This document shows positions 32,941 to 45,083 of a stretch of DNA of 64,000 nt, piece after piece; the first letter of the stretch is position 1; each line of letters begins with the position of its first letter. The stretch is from Pomphorhynchus laevis (taxonomy: Eukaryota; Acanthocephala; Palaeacanthocephala; Echinorhynchida; Pomphorhynchidae): positions 1 through 64,000 of the forward strand of contig WNNJ02002116.1 of assembly GCA_012934845.2 (NCBI GenBank). Reading direction: 5' to 3'. The position numbers were made by a program, and so were the translations under genes. Under the pieces are notes generated by a model. That model did no database searches. It was not told where the DNA came from and saw only the letters and a program-made list of their open reading frames with translations.

Positions 32941-34553
32941 CATTGATAAATTTCTTTCAGTAAATAAATATTTACTTATTCCTTGTTAAGCTGAGCGGGA
33001 AACAAATTATACTAACTTGAAAACGACCGATATAGGTAGTTCCTCTAATGTAGATTACAATAAATGTTTGTGATATTAATTAAGGAGGTACCACTGAGAC
33101 GAGAAATGGATCAACGGAGATCTCAAAGGATTGGGATATGTCAGGTAACTGTAATTTATAGCTTATAATTGCAAAAGTAATAGTTGATTTTAAGATAACC
33201 TTTTGATTAAACCTTGTTTAATTGTCCTATGATTATTTGCATATTGATCCATTCTTCGGTGCGGGATCAATAGAAACTAATTTATTTTTATATTTCGCTA
33301 GTAGCTGTCAAAAGCATCATTATAAAATCACAAGTAAATTAGTGTTTTATTTTATTTGACTAGTGTTTACATAAACCCACTATAAAAGCATTTGTTATTT
33401 GTAAAATAATTTAGACACAAATAATAGTATAATTTACTAATTTTTTATTTCATTAACAGCAGATAACAAAATATAAAAATTAATTATTTACAATTATCAT
33501 CATCATGAACAAAATTGAATTACGTTTTTATTGATAAAATGTTTGTAATTTTTCTGAAGATGATACCAGGAGCTATCGAAATATTGTAATTTTTGGATTA
33601 AATCTAGTTTCTTCGTTCCTGTAAATTTATAAATAAAAAAATAATACAATTTTGTTCATGATGATAACAGCCGCTATCAAAAATTAAAATTTTAATAATC
33701 TTTTTCAATCTTTCCTATTTGTAAGCAATTCTAATGAGTGAACGATAAATTTATAAGTATGATCAATTTTGATAGTGAAAACGAAACTACCAGCAATCAG
33801 TGAACAATCAATTTATAATATAAAAATTAATATTTATTAATCCTGCTCCAAAATTCAAAGTTAATGTTTAATGGATCATTATTAGGAACGTAAAACAAAC
33901 CAGCAGATTGGCCGTAAACGACTTAAAAGAATCAGGAATAAAGACAAAAACACAAATTGTAGGCATGGGTTTACCCTTAGAGTGGTCACTTAATGCTGAT
34001 CAGTATGCAATGCTCATTATGATTAAAACGATAAATTAATTATTCACTTGAGAATAATTACCGAAACCTACAGAAAGAATCTTTATCTGTCTGGAGTATC
34101 CAATAATTTCTAGTTCATGAGTTAGCATTATGCTGATTTAGATGCTTTATGCTGTAATATACTAAAGTAGCATAAAATTTAAAACGTTTACTATCATGTA
34201 ATATTGTCGTGTTTTTAAAAATACGGAAATCTTCACGGTTGTGCAAATTTTAAATAATAATTTTAAGTGAATGTTTTCTTAATTCTAAAAAATGAAAAAA
34301 TTAAATATTGAAATTATGTAATTACAATATTTATTTAATCAAAAATGATATTTATAAATAATTTAATTTTTAAATTAAATAATGTAATGTGTTTTTTGAT
34401 TTTCTTATCGAAAATTTTATCTTAAATTATAAATTTAATGTATAATTATTATCTTAATTATAAGATAATTCTATTCTTGTCGTTTCATAAATATTAGTAA
34501 GCCATAAAGTTAGTTAAAGATTTATCCAAATATAAAAATACGATACTGCAGAG
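32941..34553. other. AT-rich intergenic stretch with a degenerate beta-like repeat
   Basis: No gene is seen. Positions 33945-34015 (GACAAAAACACAAATTGTAG, then GCTGATCAGTATGCAATGC) resemble the plus-strand degenerate beta copy at 44515-44610. Confidence 0.4.
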
Positions 34554-34640
34554 AGGACCGGTAAAAATACCGGTCCTTTCTAAATCTAGCAGTGGAGGTA
34601 TCAGGTACTGATGAGTCTAAACAATGACGAAACGGCACAA
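34554..34640 (+). ncRNA. 10-bp hairpin followed by a hammerhead-like A-B core in standard order
   Basis: AGGACCGGTA/TACCGGTCCT forms a perfect hairpin (34554-34577). Then CTGATGA (34608-34614), a short stem GTC/GAC and GAAAC (34629-34633) follow in the normal A-B order. I could not find a stem III strand with a cleavage triplet nearby, so it may be a relic or a chance match. Confidence 0.35.
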
Positions 34641-37254
34641 CGTTAGGAATATAAAAAAGACGTTTATTTACAAATATATTTGCAATATTTATGTGATGTT
34701 AGCCCTTTTAAGCTTAAAAATAGCTTAGAAATTATATATATTTCATTAATAGTGATAATATATTATTTTTATTAATTCGATTTTGCACTTTATGCTTATT
34801 GATTGTAGTCACAATTGATCGTGCTCTAAATAGGTTTTTTCAACAAATTAAATATTTACCTTAAAATTAATTATTTGCTTAAAATAATCATTATTTAATT
34901 ACACGATAAAGTTTATTTTATTTTAAAAATATATTACTCCTACAAAATAGATATCTACAACTGAGGTCTATGTCAACATATTAAGTCGTTAATTACTCAG
35001 CCTTTCCGCTAAACTTGTCATTCTACATGGCTTATTCCACTAAGTCAATCGACTGTACGCCAAAACGCTTATATATAGGTTCGCCAGTCATTCATACATC
35101 AGTCTGACAGTGAGATAGTAAAGCAAATCTTTTAGGATTTTAGCAGCAATTCAATATAAGCAAACTTACCATCAATTTGGTCAGTACAATATAAGTATAC
35201 GGAAACATGATTCAATACAAAAACATCATTCATATTCATTACCTAGTTAGTACAACGGACTATGGAACAGGGCGAGGTTTCCCATCTAAACCAGATGCGT
35301 CTTTCTAAATTGTGTGTTGGTTCTACGTAACCAATCACAATTTTGTCCTAGAGGTCCAGGAAGTAATTAGGATAAAGGCTGCCTATGCATATTCTCTAAA
35401 TGTTTAATTTTGCTGTGTCATTTATAGTTAGTTCTTCATTAAAAACTATAAATTATTTGTGGTTTTGACGATTACCAATTTATATTGGCATAGTATTAAA
35501 GCGAAAAATATTTGTTAATATATCAATAGAAAGCAAAACAATAAAACGTGAAATATTAATACGAAAGAAATACGAAATATTGATTTCGTGTTTATGCCTA
35601 ATTAAAACAATCGATGTAATAAAAATCAAATTATTGCATAAATTAGACCTAAAAATAAAGACAGTTGACTATACAAATTTTGATAACATTTTCTCGTGTA
35701 AAATAATTATAAAATTTAAATATTTTTTCTGTTTAGATATCGAGCCACCTAGCATAATTGACGTTCCACTAGTATAACGAATCATTTAGTAATTCATATT
35801 AACGTTCAATGTCATCAATTATTAATTTGTATCCGATTGTAATTGTTTAAATAATTCTAATATCATTTTAATTTAAGATATTATTTTCTTTTATCGTTTT
35901 TCAAATAGTTTAATTTTGAATACGTAGTACTTAGGAGTTATTAAACAAAGTAAATTGACTTACAAATGCATTTAACGATTTACCCAAAAATAATTTTTAC
36001 CTTTACGTTATTTAAATTAAAACTACCCTTCAATTTACTATTTACAATAAATATGCATCTAAAACAAAAATTTTTTATATATTTTAGAATTATTTTTAAT
36101 AATATTTTATTTGAAAATAAATATTTATTTTATTATTTTTATTATAATAATATTTTATAATATTTTTTAATATAATATATATTTTATTATTATATATTTT
36201 TATTTAAAAGATAAAATAATAATCTTATTTACTTTATTTCCTTTTTTTTCGTTTTATTGCTTAAAATAAAATAAAAGTCTCATATTTTTCGATTGTAGAA
36301 AATAATAAATTGTAACAATTTTACGAGAAAATGTTTTATAATTCATTGGTCGTTTATTGATATTTTTCTGCTTATTTTTTGTATTTTATTAATCTAGTAC
36401 CGCAATGATATAAAATAATATTCATTTATTATCATTTACAATAATTTTATATTTGTTTGTCCTAATATAAGATCTTCTTTTTCTTAGCGTTTTCCCGCTC
36501 AATTGCAGTGTCCGCTGGTCCTGAAAAAAGATATTTATATAAATAATATATAGTCAAATTATAATTTCGATGTGCTCTTCAATTGTCCAGGGCGTTAAAA
36601 CATCGAGAGGAATAAAAAAATAAAAAATTATTCGATGAAATAAAAATATTCGATGTTTAAATGCTTTGAACAATAAATAATATATAATTTAAATTAATAT
36701 AAAATATTCTATACGGTCGATAAAATTTATGCAACACTTTGAATTTTTATTTTTGTTTTTTAATGAATAAAAAAATCATCTGTTTTAAATAAATAAACAA
36801 ATTTGAAAATATTGAATTAATATTATAATAATATTAATAAAATAATATCAATAATATCAATGATATCAATATAAATAATATTATCCTTGTTCGTCCTAAT
36901 AGAAGATATTAATTATATAATACTTAATTAATATTAACATAAAATATTCTATACGGTCAATGAAATTTATTCTTATTACACAAGTAAATTATTTTAAATA
37001 AATTATATAAATTATATGTTTTAGGAAATATTAAATTCATATTATATAATATAATTAGTATTATTATATATAATAATATGATATAATTAATATATAATAA
37101 TATTTATCATAAAATTAATAAAAATAATAAATATTTGTATATTTGTTCATCCTGAGCAAATTTTTTATTTTACTTTGTAATTTAATTATACAAGTTAAAC
37201 AGAAAATGGGGATTTGAAATTTTTGAAATAAATGTTTAAAATGCATTCTTCTGT
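34641..37254. other. Long AT-rich stretch without a supported gene
   Basis: Very AT-rich, especially 36000-37200. Short open frames here (for example 35580-35777 and 35966-36160) look like chance. A moderately less AT-rich patch at 34970-35400 has no recognised motif. Confidence 0.45.
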
Positions 37255-37494
37255 TTATTTTGAAGTAATATCGGTTTCTTCATTTGATTTTTCTTGAGTT
37301 TGTAAAACACTGTATAAGTCAATACACGCGTTGTATACATATAAAAATAAAGTAAGTATGTACGGCATCAGAAGTAGTATTATTGTCAAAATTTCCGCCC
37401 ATCCGTAGTTTATTCCACATGAATGAAAAACATCGCTCTTGTCTGTAATTTTCACGTTCTCGAGAATTACCGTAAGTTCTAAATTACCAAAATT
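37255..37494 (-). CDS. Putative terminal exon of a membrane protein
   Basis: The minus-strand frame runs from about 37494 to a stop at 37255. It reads INFGNLELTVILENVKITDK, SDVFHSCGINYGWAEILTII, then LLLMPYILTLFLYVY and a polar tail ending ETDITSK. One strong transmembrane segment is visible (roughly AEILTIILLLMPYILTLFLYVY). There is no ATG at the head of the frame, so it would be an exon. I do not recognise the family, and chance is possible in such AT-rich DNA. Confidence 0.3.
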   Translation of the reverse strand, partial: NFGNLELTVILENVKITDKSDVFHSCGINYGWAEILTIILLLMPYILTLFLYVYNACIDLYSVLQTQEKSNEETDITSK

Positions 37495-38509
37495 GATCTA
37501 TTTAATCTACATTTATGTTTTACGATAAGATTTTTGATTTGTCAAAAATTATTTTCTTAAGCAGTTAAAAGAATGAAATCATTTGGGATTTATAAATTCC
37601 TTTGTTTCCAGTCGCTGAACAGAATATCGAACTGAATTTAAAATTATATTTGAATTTTATCTGAATTATATGCAAATCTTCTTCCGTTCCAATATTCTGT
37701 TATTAGGAGTGTGGCCATGAAATTGTTGTTCAACAAGATTTAACAACTTTCGACGTTTAGAGAAAATCCAGAATATAACACTAACAGGTAAATATAGGTA
37801 TTATTTGCTCTGTGGTTATAACCAACCCATTGAGATGGCTATCCAGCATAAATTCATAATACGAATTCATAATTCATTACGAATTTATACTGATTCACAT
37901 CTATGGGTGGATTATAACCACAAAGCAAATATACTCACCCGCTGGTGATATACTGTGGTTTTTCTAAAAAGACCGAACACACATGCATTTGTATGATTTT
38001 TGGCGCGGTGTCACGTGACTTAATAGAATATGTTGTGCCTAATGAGAAATTGATAGCAGAAATGTCTTACCATCCACTTTGTATGTCGATAGGGTTCTAT
38101 GATATCCATTTAATTTATATATCATACCTTTCATTTAGAATAATATTCCCCATAGAAAAGTTATTGCCTCTCTTTTGAGTACCGAATACAGAACGCCTTG
38201 GTTGTCAGTTATGATGATAATACCTGGCTATATTTGTTTACTACACAAGGCAGTTAGCAGACCTACCTCAAATATAGGTAGTTATAGGTTGTCATACGGT
38301 AGTCTAAAAAACCAGCATCACCCATCCTGTCCAGCAATTCCGATTTGGTATTCGCTAGAACACTAAATCGGAATATTTTCTCACAGGAATCCTCCAAAAT
38401 CATGTCTTTTTCAAATATATATGTAATTGTGTGCTGCGAATTTGATTATCATTAATCAAATTAGAAATTGTAATTGATGCATTTATATATTATATAATAT
38501 AACATTATA
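37495..38509. other. Intergenic with an imperfect inverted repeat
   Basis: GCTCTGTGGTTATAACCA (about 37808) faces TGGATTATAACCACAAAGC (about 37910) across a palindromic AT centre, giving arms of about 35 bp. No gene is supported. Confidence 0.5.
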
Positions 38510-39140
38510 TATAATATCTATCATATATTTATAGGCAAATAAAAGGTGTTCCAATAGCAGGTAATAGTAGCCCAATTATAGCTGACTTATTTTTAAGCTT
38601 TATAGAATATGAATTTGTTCATAACTGTGTAAAAACTAAATCTAAATTGTATAAAGGTATGTATTTAACTCTAATAATTTTATTTTTAGTGAAAAATATC
38701 CAGGTAGCCTCATTCTTAATAAAACCAATATTAACGATAAAGATGGTATATATATCATATATGAGCACTAAATTAACATCAATTAAAACTACCTTTAATT
38801 TATATCGTAAAGATGACATATTTAAATTTACAAGTAGTTAGTTATTATTAAAGTTATTCACAATAACTATAACGCCTATCTAACAAAAGTTAAACCGTCA
38901 AATAAATATAATAGACATAAAATAAACCATCAAATAGACAAAAGAGGTGTTCAAATGGGAGGTAATAGTAGCCCAATTACAGCTGACTTGTTTTTAAGCT
39001 TTATAGAATATGAATTTGTTCATAACTGTTTAGAAAATAAATCTAAATTATATAAAGATATGAAATATATGTTTGTATGCATTGATGATATATGTGTATT
39101 TAACTCTAATAATTTTTATTCAATAAGTGAATTATTTTAA
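38510..39140 (+). mobile_element. Penelope-like element, rearranged RT fragments
   Basis: The plus strand carries two overlapping pieces of the same RT region. 38530-38655 gives IKGVPIAGNSSPIIADLFLS, FIEYEFVHNC. 38880-39140 gives NYNAYLTKVKPSNKY, GVQMGGNSSPITADLFLSFI, then KYMFVCIDDICVFNSNN (catalytic IDD). A thumb piece (LYRKDDIFKF in shifted frame) sits between them at 38700-38840. Same family as 7602-8700. The duplication and disorder show a dead, rearranged locus. Confidence 0.8.
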
Positions 39141-39407
39141 TTATATTATATTTATTAACGTTGTATACAAACGGTTTTATAATCAAATATGTATATTTGA
39201 TTTTTATGCAAAAATTTAAAACAATACGTTCCGTAATTCTTCGGATATATTTCATAAATTGTAATGAATAAAGATGTGAAATATTAAAATATTTTGAAAG
39301 ATTTGAACATAAAATAAATACTTGAGATATCAAAATGTGATAAGAAGATGTCTTTAGTTAAATTACCCCTTGAATAACGTCTAGATTTTTATTAAGATAA
39401 AAAATAT

Positions 39408-39470
39408 ATATGAATCGATACCGGGCCGCTAGAATGAGAGGCCGAAATCTTAACCACTAGACAATATGGA
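39408..39470 (-). tRNA. Degenerate tRNA-Glu(CTC)-like sequence (pseudogene or SINE head)
   Basis: On the minus strand, the D-arm TGTCTAGTGGTTAAGATTTC matches the A box of tRNA-Glu. The anticodon loop CCTCTCAT has anticodon CTC, and GCGGCCCGGTATCGATTC corresponds to the variable/T-arm with a B-box-like TATCGATTC. The anticodon stem mispairs and the 3' acceptor is missing (AT-repeat follows), so it is not a working tRNA. Confidence 0.6.
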
Positions 39471-40019
39471 ATAGATTCACAGAAAGTCAGATGAAGATAA
39501 TAAGGAATAAAGTCACGGAAACATTGATGTTAAATTTTAATATCTCTTGATATAAGTTATTATGAAAAGCATTTTCAATATGAAAAATTGTGTAATATTT
39601 TCGATATCTTAAATACCGTCTATAAATTATAGTTATTTTACAGACATTTTAGCTTAACTGTAATTAGACCAACGCTACAAAAAGCCGCAGCATTATCCGA
39701 AATATTATTAATAAATACTTTTACGTATTAAAGGTTTGATCATAATCGTAGGCAAACATCTCAATGAATTAGCTCAATAGCATAAATTATTATCAAAATT
39801 AAAATAATTAGCTCAAATATAAAATAATCAAAATTAATTTTGTATTACAAATGAATTGTTATTGCATTTCTTAATCGTTTAAATGCATGATTATCATCAA
39901 TGTAAATGTACTATGTGTTTTATCAAATATATTGTTTCATAAAACATTTTAATATTATAGAAATAAATAATATTTATAATATTATAATATTATGTTTTTA
40001 ATTAAAAGATAATCTATGC
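39471..40019. other. Intergenic AT-rich stretch
   Basis: No supported feature. Confidence 0.4.
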
Positions 40020-40960
40020 AGCATGCACCTCGCTTCCGATGCATCATCTTGCCTCTCCGCTATTCACGCATATCTTTGTTCAATCCGTATGTTTTTAAAC
40101 AACGAGAAATCTAACATGATGTGGATAACACAGCGCCACTCTTACACCCTCGATTTTCCAATATACATAAACAATTTCCGTCTACCAGAAGTGACTATCA
40201 TTCCAATCCTCGGAGTCCCTTTTGACAATAATATCTCGTTTCTGCCTTTCATTCGTAGCAAGATCAGTTCATGCTCCCTCATCCTCCGTGACATCCGAAG
40301 TGTCCGTAGAAACCTCGACGTGAAATCGACAGCTATTTTAATCTCCAGCCTTTTCATGCCTCGTCTAGAATATTGCTTAGGTCTTCTCGTAAACTGTCCA
40401 GCATATCAATTTCACTATTTACAAAGGATTCTGCACATGGCTGCTAGGTACATCTTCCGCCTTCGTAAGTATGACCACCATCTCCAACACCCTCCGCATC
40501 CTTAACTGGCTCGACATTCCGAGCCGCATAACCTCTCAAATTATCACACTTGCATGGCAAATCAAATTCCGGCACAACCCTCCTTATCTATATCTTCCTG
40601 ATAGCGCATCCTATATGACGACTGGTCTCTCCCTAAGAAGTCATCGCTCCTACTCGCTTTTCGTCCCCCGTCACAACGGTAATCACGGATATCGTGCGTT
40701 CACCATCGCTGCACCACGCCTTTGGAACAATCTTCCTCGAGACACAAAATGATTGACATCGCTTAAACACTTCAAAACTTCCTTGATCGCCATACTTCTT
40801 GCAAACGAACTAAAATAACACTTTCAGCCGCAATCAATTCAATAACTCTACATACAAGTTCAAACACTCATCGGACGTAAACTTGTCTTTTAATTTTTAT
40901 AGTGGGCCTGTAAGTGGTTCTATTCACCACAAAGGCCACTCTAAATAAATTCTATTCTAT
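40020..40960 (+). mobile_element. L2/CR1-group LINE, 3' fragment
   Basis: The plus strand reads MFLNNEKSNMMWITQR (RT motif after YADD), ILGVPFDNNISFLPFI, SSLFMPRLEYCLGLLVNCPA, LQRILHMAARYIFRLRKYDH. After a frame change come LNWLDIPSRITSQIITLAW and RAFTIAAPRLWNNLPRDTK. The tail near 40940-40960 is AAATAAATTCTATTCTAT. The element is 5'-truncated with one or two frame breaks, and is diverged from the other L2-like copies. Confidence 0.87.
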
Positions 40961-41614
40961 AATCATATGCTTAGGCATATAATTTATTATCATGTGGATA
41001 AATTATCAATAAATTAATAAATTATCCACACGAGAAAAGTCCCTTTTACTTATCGGTCATACACAGCGATCCTTTTTTCAAGATAGTACTTGAAAAAAGA
41101 ATTTAAAAAGAATTTATAAAAGAATTAATATGTTAGTTTCAATCTTAATTGAGAATTCAACTAACATTGTTAGTTGAATAACTAACAATGCTAGTTGAGT
41201 TAACAGTTAATTGCAGTTAAACTTTAATACAATTGAAAGCGATCCATTATAACAAAATGTAGCTTTAGTTAAATTGGAAAATTTAATTTGTCAAAATTGT
41301 AAAAATTAATTCTTAAATCAATAAATTAAATTGATAGAATTAGTAATTACGTTTAAATTTAATATTTAATAATTAAATTTATATTTAATTTTCAAATTTG
41401 TGATAAAATTTGAAAATTTTATCAACAATTAGCAGTGACCCTTTTTAAGATAGCAACATTAATACCTTGAAAATGGTCACTGCGGATGACCCAAACGTTG
41501 TCAATTTTATAAGAACTTTAATCGTGTGGATTCTAATCTTATGCATAAGCATAGGATTAGATAGCACAGGAATAAAATTTTAACATAATTAAAAATAATA
41601 TTTACCGACATCAA
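40961..41614. other. Intergenic, AT-rich with small inverted repeats
   Basis: Short inverted repeats (for example ATAATTTATTATCATGTGGAT... near 40980-41035, and AACTAACATTGTTAGTT near 41160) and no gene. Confidence 0.45.
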
Positions 41615-41795
41615 ATTAAATCAGCTAACTGAGTCTACGTATTTAATATAATTATAAAATAAACAAAACATAATAATGCTAAATCAAAATTTAATAATTA
41701 AATAATAAAATTAATAATTGTTTTTAGATTTTCTATAATGTAAATCAAGTTAAAATAAAAAATTGAAATTTAAAATAAAAGTCATTTGGATTTAA
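41615..41795 (-). repeat. Zeta-family unit, AT-rich part only
   Basis: Matches 7370-7530 and 57440-57610 (CAGCTAACTGAGTCTACGTA, then AATAATGCTAAATCAAAATT). It stops before the hammerhead-type region. Confidence 0.75.
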
Positions 41796-41916
41796 AACAT
41801 TCGGATATAATCAGTATGATTTATTCAACGTGAATTTATTTCCATAATCGTTATTAACGATTATGGAAAACACAATTTACAAACCGTATTTGATTGCGTA
41901 AATTGTACGATCTAAT

Positions 41917-42216
41917 AATTTATATTGTTTTCATACCTATTTTGTTTAAGCATTCTAGTTGGAGCGATAACATTTTAGAACTCAAGTTTCTTTCCAACCC
42001 ATCACAAAGGTCAGTAAAGCGATCAACATCTTTCCCACAGATTTGAGGCAAAAATACGTCCTCTTCGTACATTACTAGGTCGTTATTTGAAGGATCCATT
42101 TTGGCATCAATTATAACTGGGGTGTTCATTTGATATTTACTGTAGTAGTGACTTCCGTGACAATAATCAACGTGATTTGTGCCTTTAATGTATTTTCCAA
42201 CATAATACAATTTTTT
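41917..42216 (-). CDS. Unrecognised frame, possible terminal exon
   Basis: The minus-strand frame reads KKLYYVGKYIKGTNHVDYCH, NTPVIIDAKMDPSNNDLVMY, EEDVFLPQICGKDVDRFTDL and ends LNKIGMKTI before a stop. Composition is protein-like (balanced residues, not AT-biased codons only), unlike the chance frames around it. It opens after AAAATAG, a usable acceptor, and no ATG begins it. I do not recognise the family. Confidence 0.4.
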
Positions 42217-42360
42217 TCTATTTTATTTTGATTTTTTGCTTTCAATATTTCCAGATTAGCATTTTGGCTATTGGTTTTTATCGTTTTTAGAATGAACTTT
42301 AAAATGCGAAAATACACATTTTAATGTTGTACTATTCTTCCGTAGCTTAGATTGTGCTTA

Positions 42361-43040
42361 GAAACTTTTTTGATTTATTAATTGAAAGATTATTTGAATG
42401 AATGAATTGATTATCTTTTTTTGATTGCATTTTAATAATCAAAATTATAAAGTAATTTAAAATTAAGATAAATTTAAATTACGATAATTTATTAATTGAA
42501 AGATCTTTTAATTAATGAATTGATAATATTTTTTGATTGCATTTAAAAAATTAAAATTAAGAATAATTTAAATGCATTTAAAGTATAATAATTTATTAAT
42601 TGAAAGATTTTTTAATAAATGAATTGATTATCTTTTTTGACTGCATTTTAAAAATTAAAATTAAGAATTTAAAATTTAAATAAATTATGATAATTTATTA
42701 ATTAAAAGATCTTTTAATAAATGAATTTATCATTTATTGATTTGCATTTTAAAAATTAAAACTGAATAATTTAAATGCATTTAAAGTATAATAATTTATT
42801 AATTGAAAGATCTTTTAATAAATGAATTGATTATCTTTTTTGACTGCATTTCAAAAATTAAAATTAAGGATTAATTTTAAATTTAAATAAATTATGATAA
42901 TTTATTAATTAAAAGATCTTTTAAAATTAAGAATTAATTTAAAATTTAAATTAATTTAAATTATGATAATTTATTAATTTAAATTATGATAATTTATTAA
43001 TTAAAGGATCTTTTAATAACTGGATTGATTGCCTTTTTTA
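42361..43040. repeat. About 105-bp AT-rich tandem repeat, about 6 copies
   Basis: TTTATTAATTgAAAGATcTT recurs at about 42374, 42488, 42592, 42694, 42795, 42901 and 42970-42992, with GAATTGATTATCTTTTTTGA and GCATTTTAAAAATTAAAA between. Non-coding minisatellite. Confidence 0.85.
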
Positions 43041-44514
43041 GATTGCATTAGAAAATAATGAAAACTTATTTTATTGCGCTATCTAATTTGAATAAAAAAA
43101 TGCATGATAGCCCGTTTACTGATATTATTATTAGATGTTATTATTATATATATTATTAGATGATTTTAAATGTATTTAAATAAACTATATTTATTTACAA
43201 TTGATAAATATAATCTTTTTAAAAATTCTTTAGTGAGCGCTAATAATAAAATCAGTGCTTTTCATTTGATGAAAATATTCCGTGTTCAGCAATTGATATT
43301 AATAGTATCACAGGCATAATCCCAATACATTTATTATCATTCTTCCGTTACTTATGATAGCATTATTAAAAATAATTCTTGAATTGTTCAGGAATTAAAT
43401 TAATATTTTTTCTTTAATTCATATAAATTGTTTTTTAGGAATTAAAAATTCTTACAATTTTGCAAATATTGCAATAACTTTATCACTGTTTAGTAACTAT
43501 ATGAACGCTAATTTAAAGATTTTTTAAACAAATTTCTAATTTATTGGAAATTTGTAATTTAATAAATTTTGGTAAATTAATTTTTTAAATTCAATACAAT
43601 TTTAACATATTTTTGATTTATTTTAATAAATTGTATTTTGATGTTTTGATTATGCGACTAGCAACAACAACGAAATATTGGCTTTGGATTAGACGACTAT
43701 GTCAAAGCCAATATTCCAGACATTCAAATGTACACAACTCATATGTATTAGTATCACGTTGTATTTGATGTAATATCATCAAATACGAAAGTAAAATATA
43801 GAATTAAAGAACGCATTGGCTATTGAGAGAACTTTGTAGCCTGTAGACTATAACAAAGACAATATGTTGCAGAAAGTGGATTCTGTCCGAATATAAGGTT
43901 GAATAATCACCGCGGTGATTTGAGAAAGAAACTAACGGAACAAGACGCCGTTGTAAATAATTGCATAAATGTTCATAATTCAAGTGATGATATATTTGAC
44001 TATATAGTTGTCGATCACAATATAAATAATAACATAGAATAAAGAGCAAAAGAACAAATACGGATTGATCCACTAATGACGGATAAAAATATAGAGTAAA
44101 TTAAACAACTATGACGTACATTAAAACCACGATAATATTTTAATTAAAGACAATTACATTATTCTCTTTTACTTTTTACTGGATTCTTTGGTTTATGCGA
44201 TCTATTTTAGATTATTAAACTTAAAATAAACGAAACGTTTTCAAATTATGGGAGGTGCCGCAGTAAAACACGAATCGAATTAAAATAAATATAATTTACT
44301 TCAAAGGAGGCCCCGGCGGACCTGCATAGAAACACAAATTTAATAATTTCGTTTTTATCAGTTTTAATATTTATCTTATTTATCATATTTAATATATGAA
44401 AGAATTTTTAAGAAACCCCGGTAGGCAATTTCTACATATGTATAAGCCTTATATTGGTATATAAGCCTAATATAAATCAGCATTTCGGCGACAAGGAGTT
44501 CAGCAAAATCAGTA
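43041..44514. other. Intergenic, no supported gene
   Basis: A minus-strand frame at 43804-44073 (VDQSVFVLLLFILCYYLYC...) is open for 90 codons with a hydrophobic start but begins with GTG, lacks recognisable motifs, and is probably chance. Confidence 0.4.
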
Positions 44515-44640
44515 ATAGGACAAAAACATGAAATGTAGGCGTGGGCTCACTGCGGATGAGGTCCACCCATGCTGATTGTAGTGTACAGTGATGCTGATAG
44601 GATTAAAAAAGAACAACACGAGGATAATATCAAAACCGAC
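44515..44640 (+). repeat. Degenerate beta-family copy with hammerhead-type blocks
   Basis: AGGACAAAAACATGAAATGTAG, CTCACTG-CGGATGA-GGTCC and TGTAGTGTA-CAGTG follow the beta B-A-C layout on the plus strand, but GAAA and CTGATGA carry changes. Stem I (CACTG/CAGTG) and stem II (GGAC/GTCC) still pair. Confidence 0.65.
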
Positions 44641-44881
44641 AGTGAAGAATAGCGGCTCGTGTAAGCAATATTCACAATATGTATAAAGGTTGAAATTACG
44701 TTAATGTCCTGGATTCATATTGATGGATTCGATCTTATCTTATTCAATTTAATAAGCACAGGCAATAGACTACAGATTTTTACGTTTCGACTAGTAAATT
44801 ATTAGCCATGTCTTGTGTGTTTAACCTGTTAAATTCTTTGAACCAACAAATTGACAGCTTAATGATATAAAAAAGGTTTCT

Positions 44882-44962
44882 TTATTATTGCAAGCTTTCA
44901 ACACACAGTGTCATTTTCAAGCTTGAAAAGGACATTGTGTGTTGAAAGCTTGCAATAATAAT
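44882..44962. repeat. Near-perfect 80-bp palindrome at the LINE 3' junction
   Basis: Left arm TTATTATTGCAAGCTTTCAA... and right arm ...TTGAAAGCTTGCAATAATAA pair for about 31 bp with one mismatch around a TTTTCAAGCTTGAAAA centre. The I/Jockey-type LINE ends at its outer edge. Confidence 0.85.
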
Positions 44963-45083
44963 AAGACTTTATTAATAAAAATACATAAATGGAAGTGTCG
45001 TTTAACAAGAAGTCCGTTAGAAAAAAAAATAAACAGTCAGTCAACAGAAAAAATAGGTCAACAATTTCTTTGTCTTCTTCCTA

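Noticed and set aside
35580-36160. Short open frames of 60-65 codons
   Set aside because: Composition (Ile, Phe, Lys, Asn, Tyr) is what random AT-rich DNA gives. No splice context or motif was found.
43804-44073. Hydrophobic minus-strand frame, possible secreted protein
   Set aside because: It starts with GTG and has no signal cleavage context, splice site or homology that I recognise.
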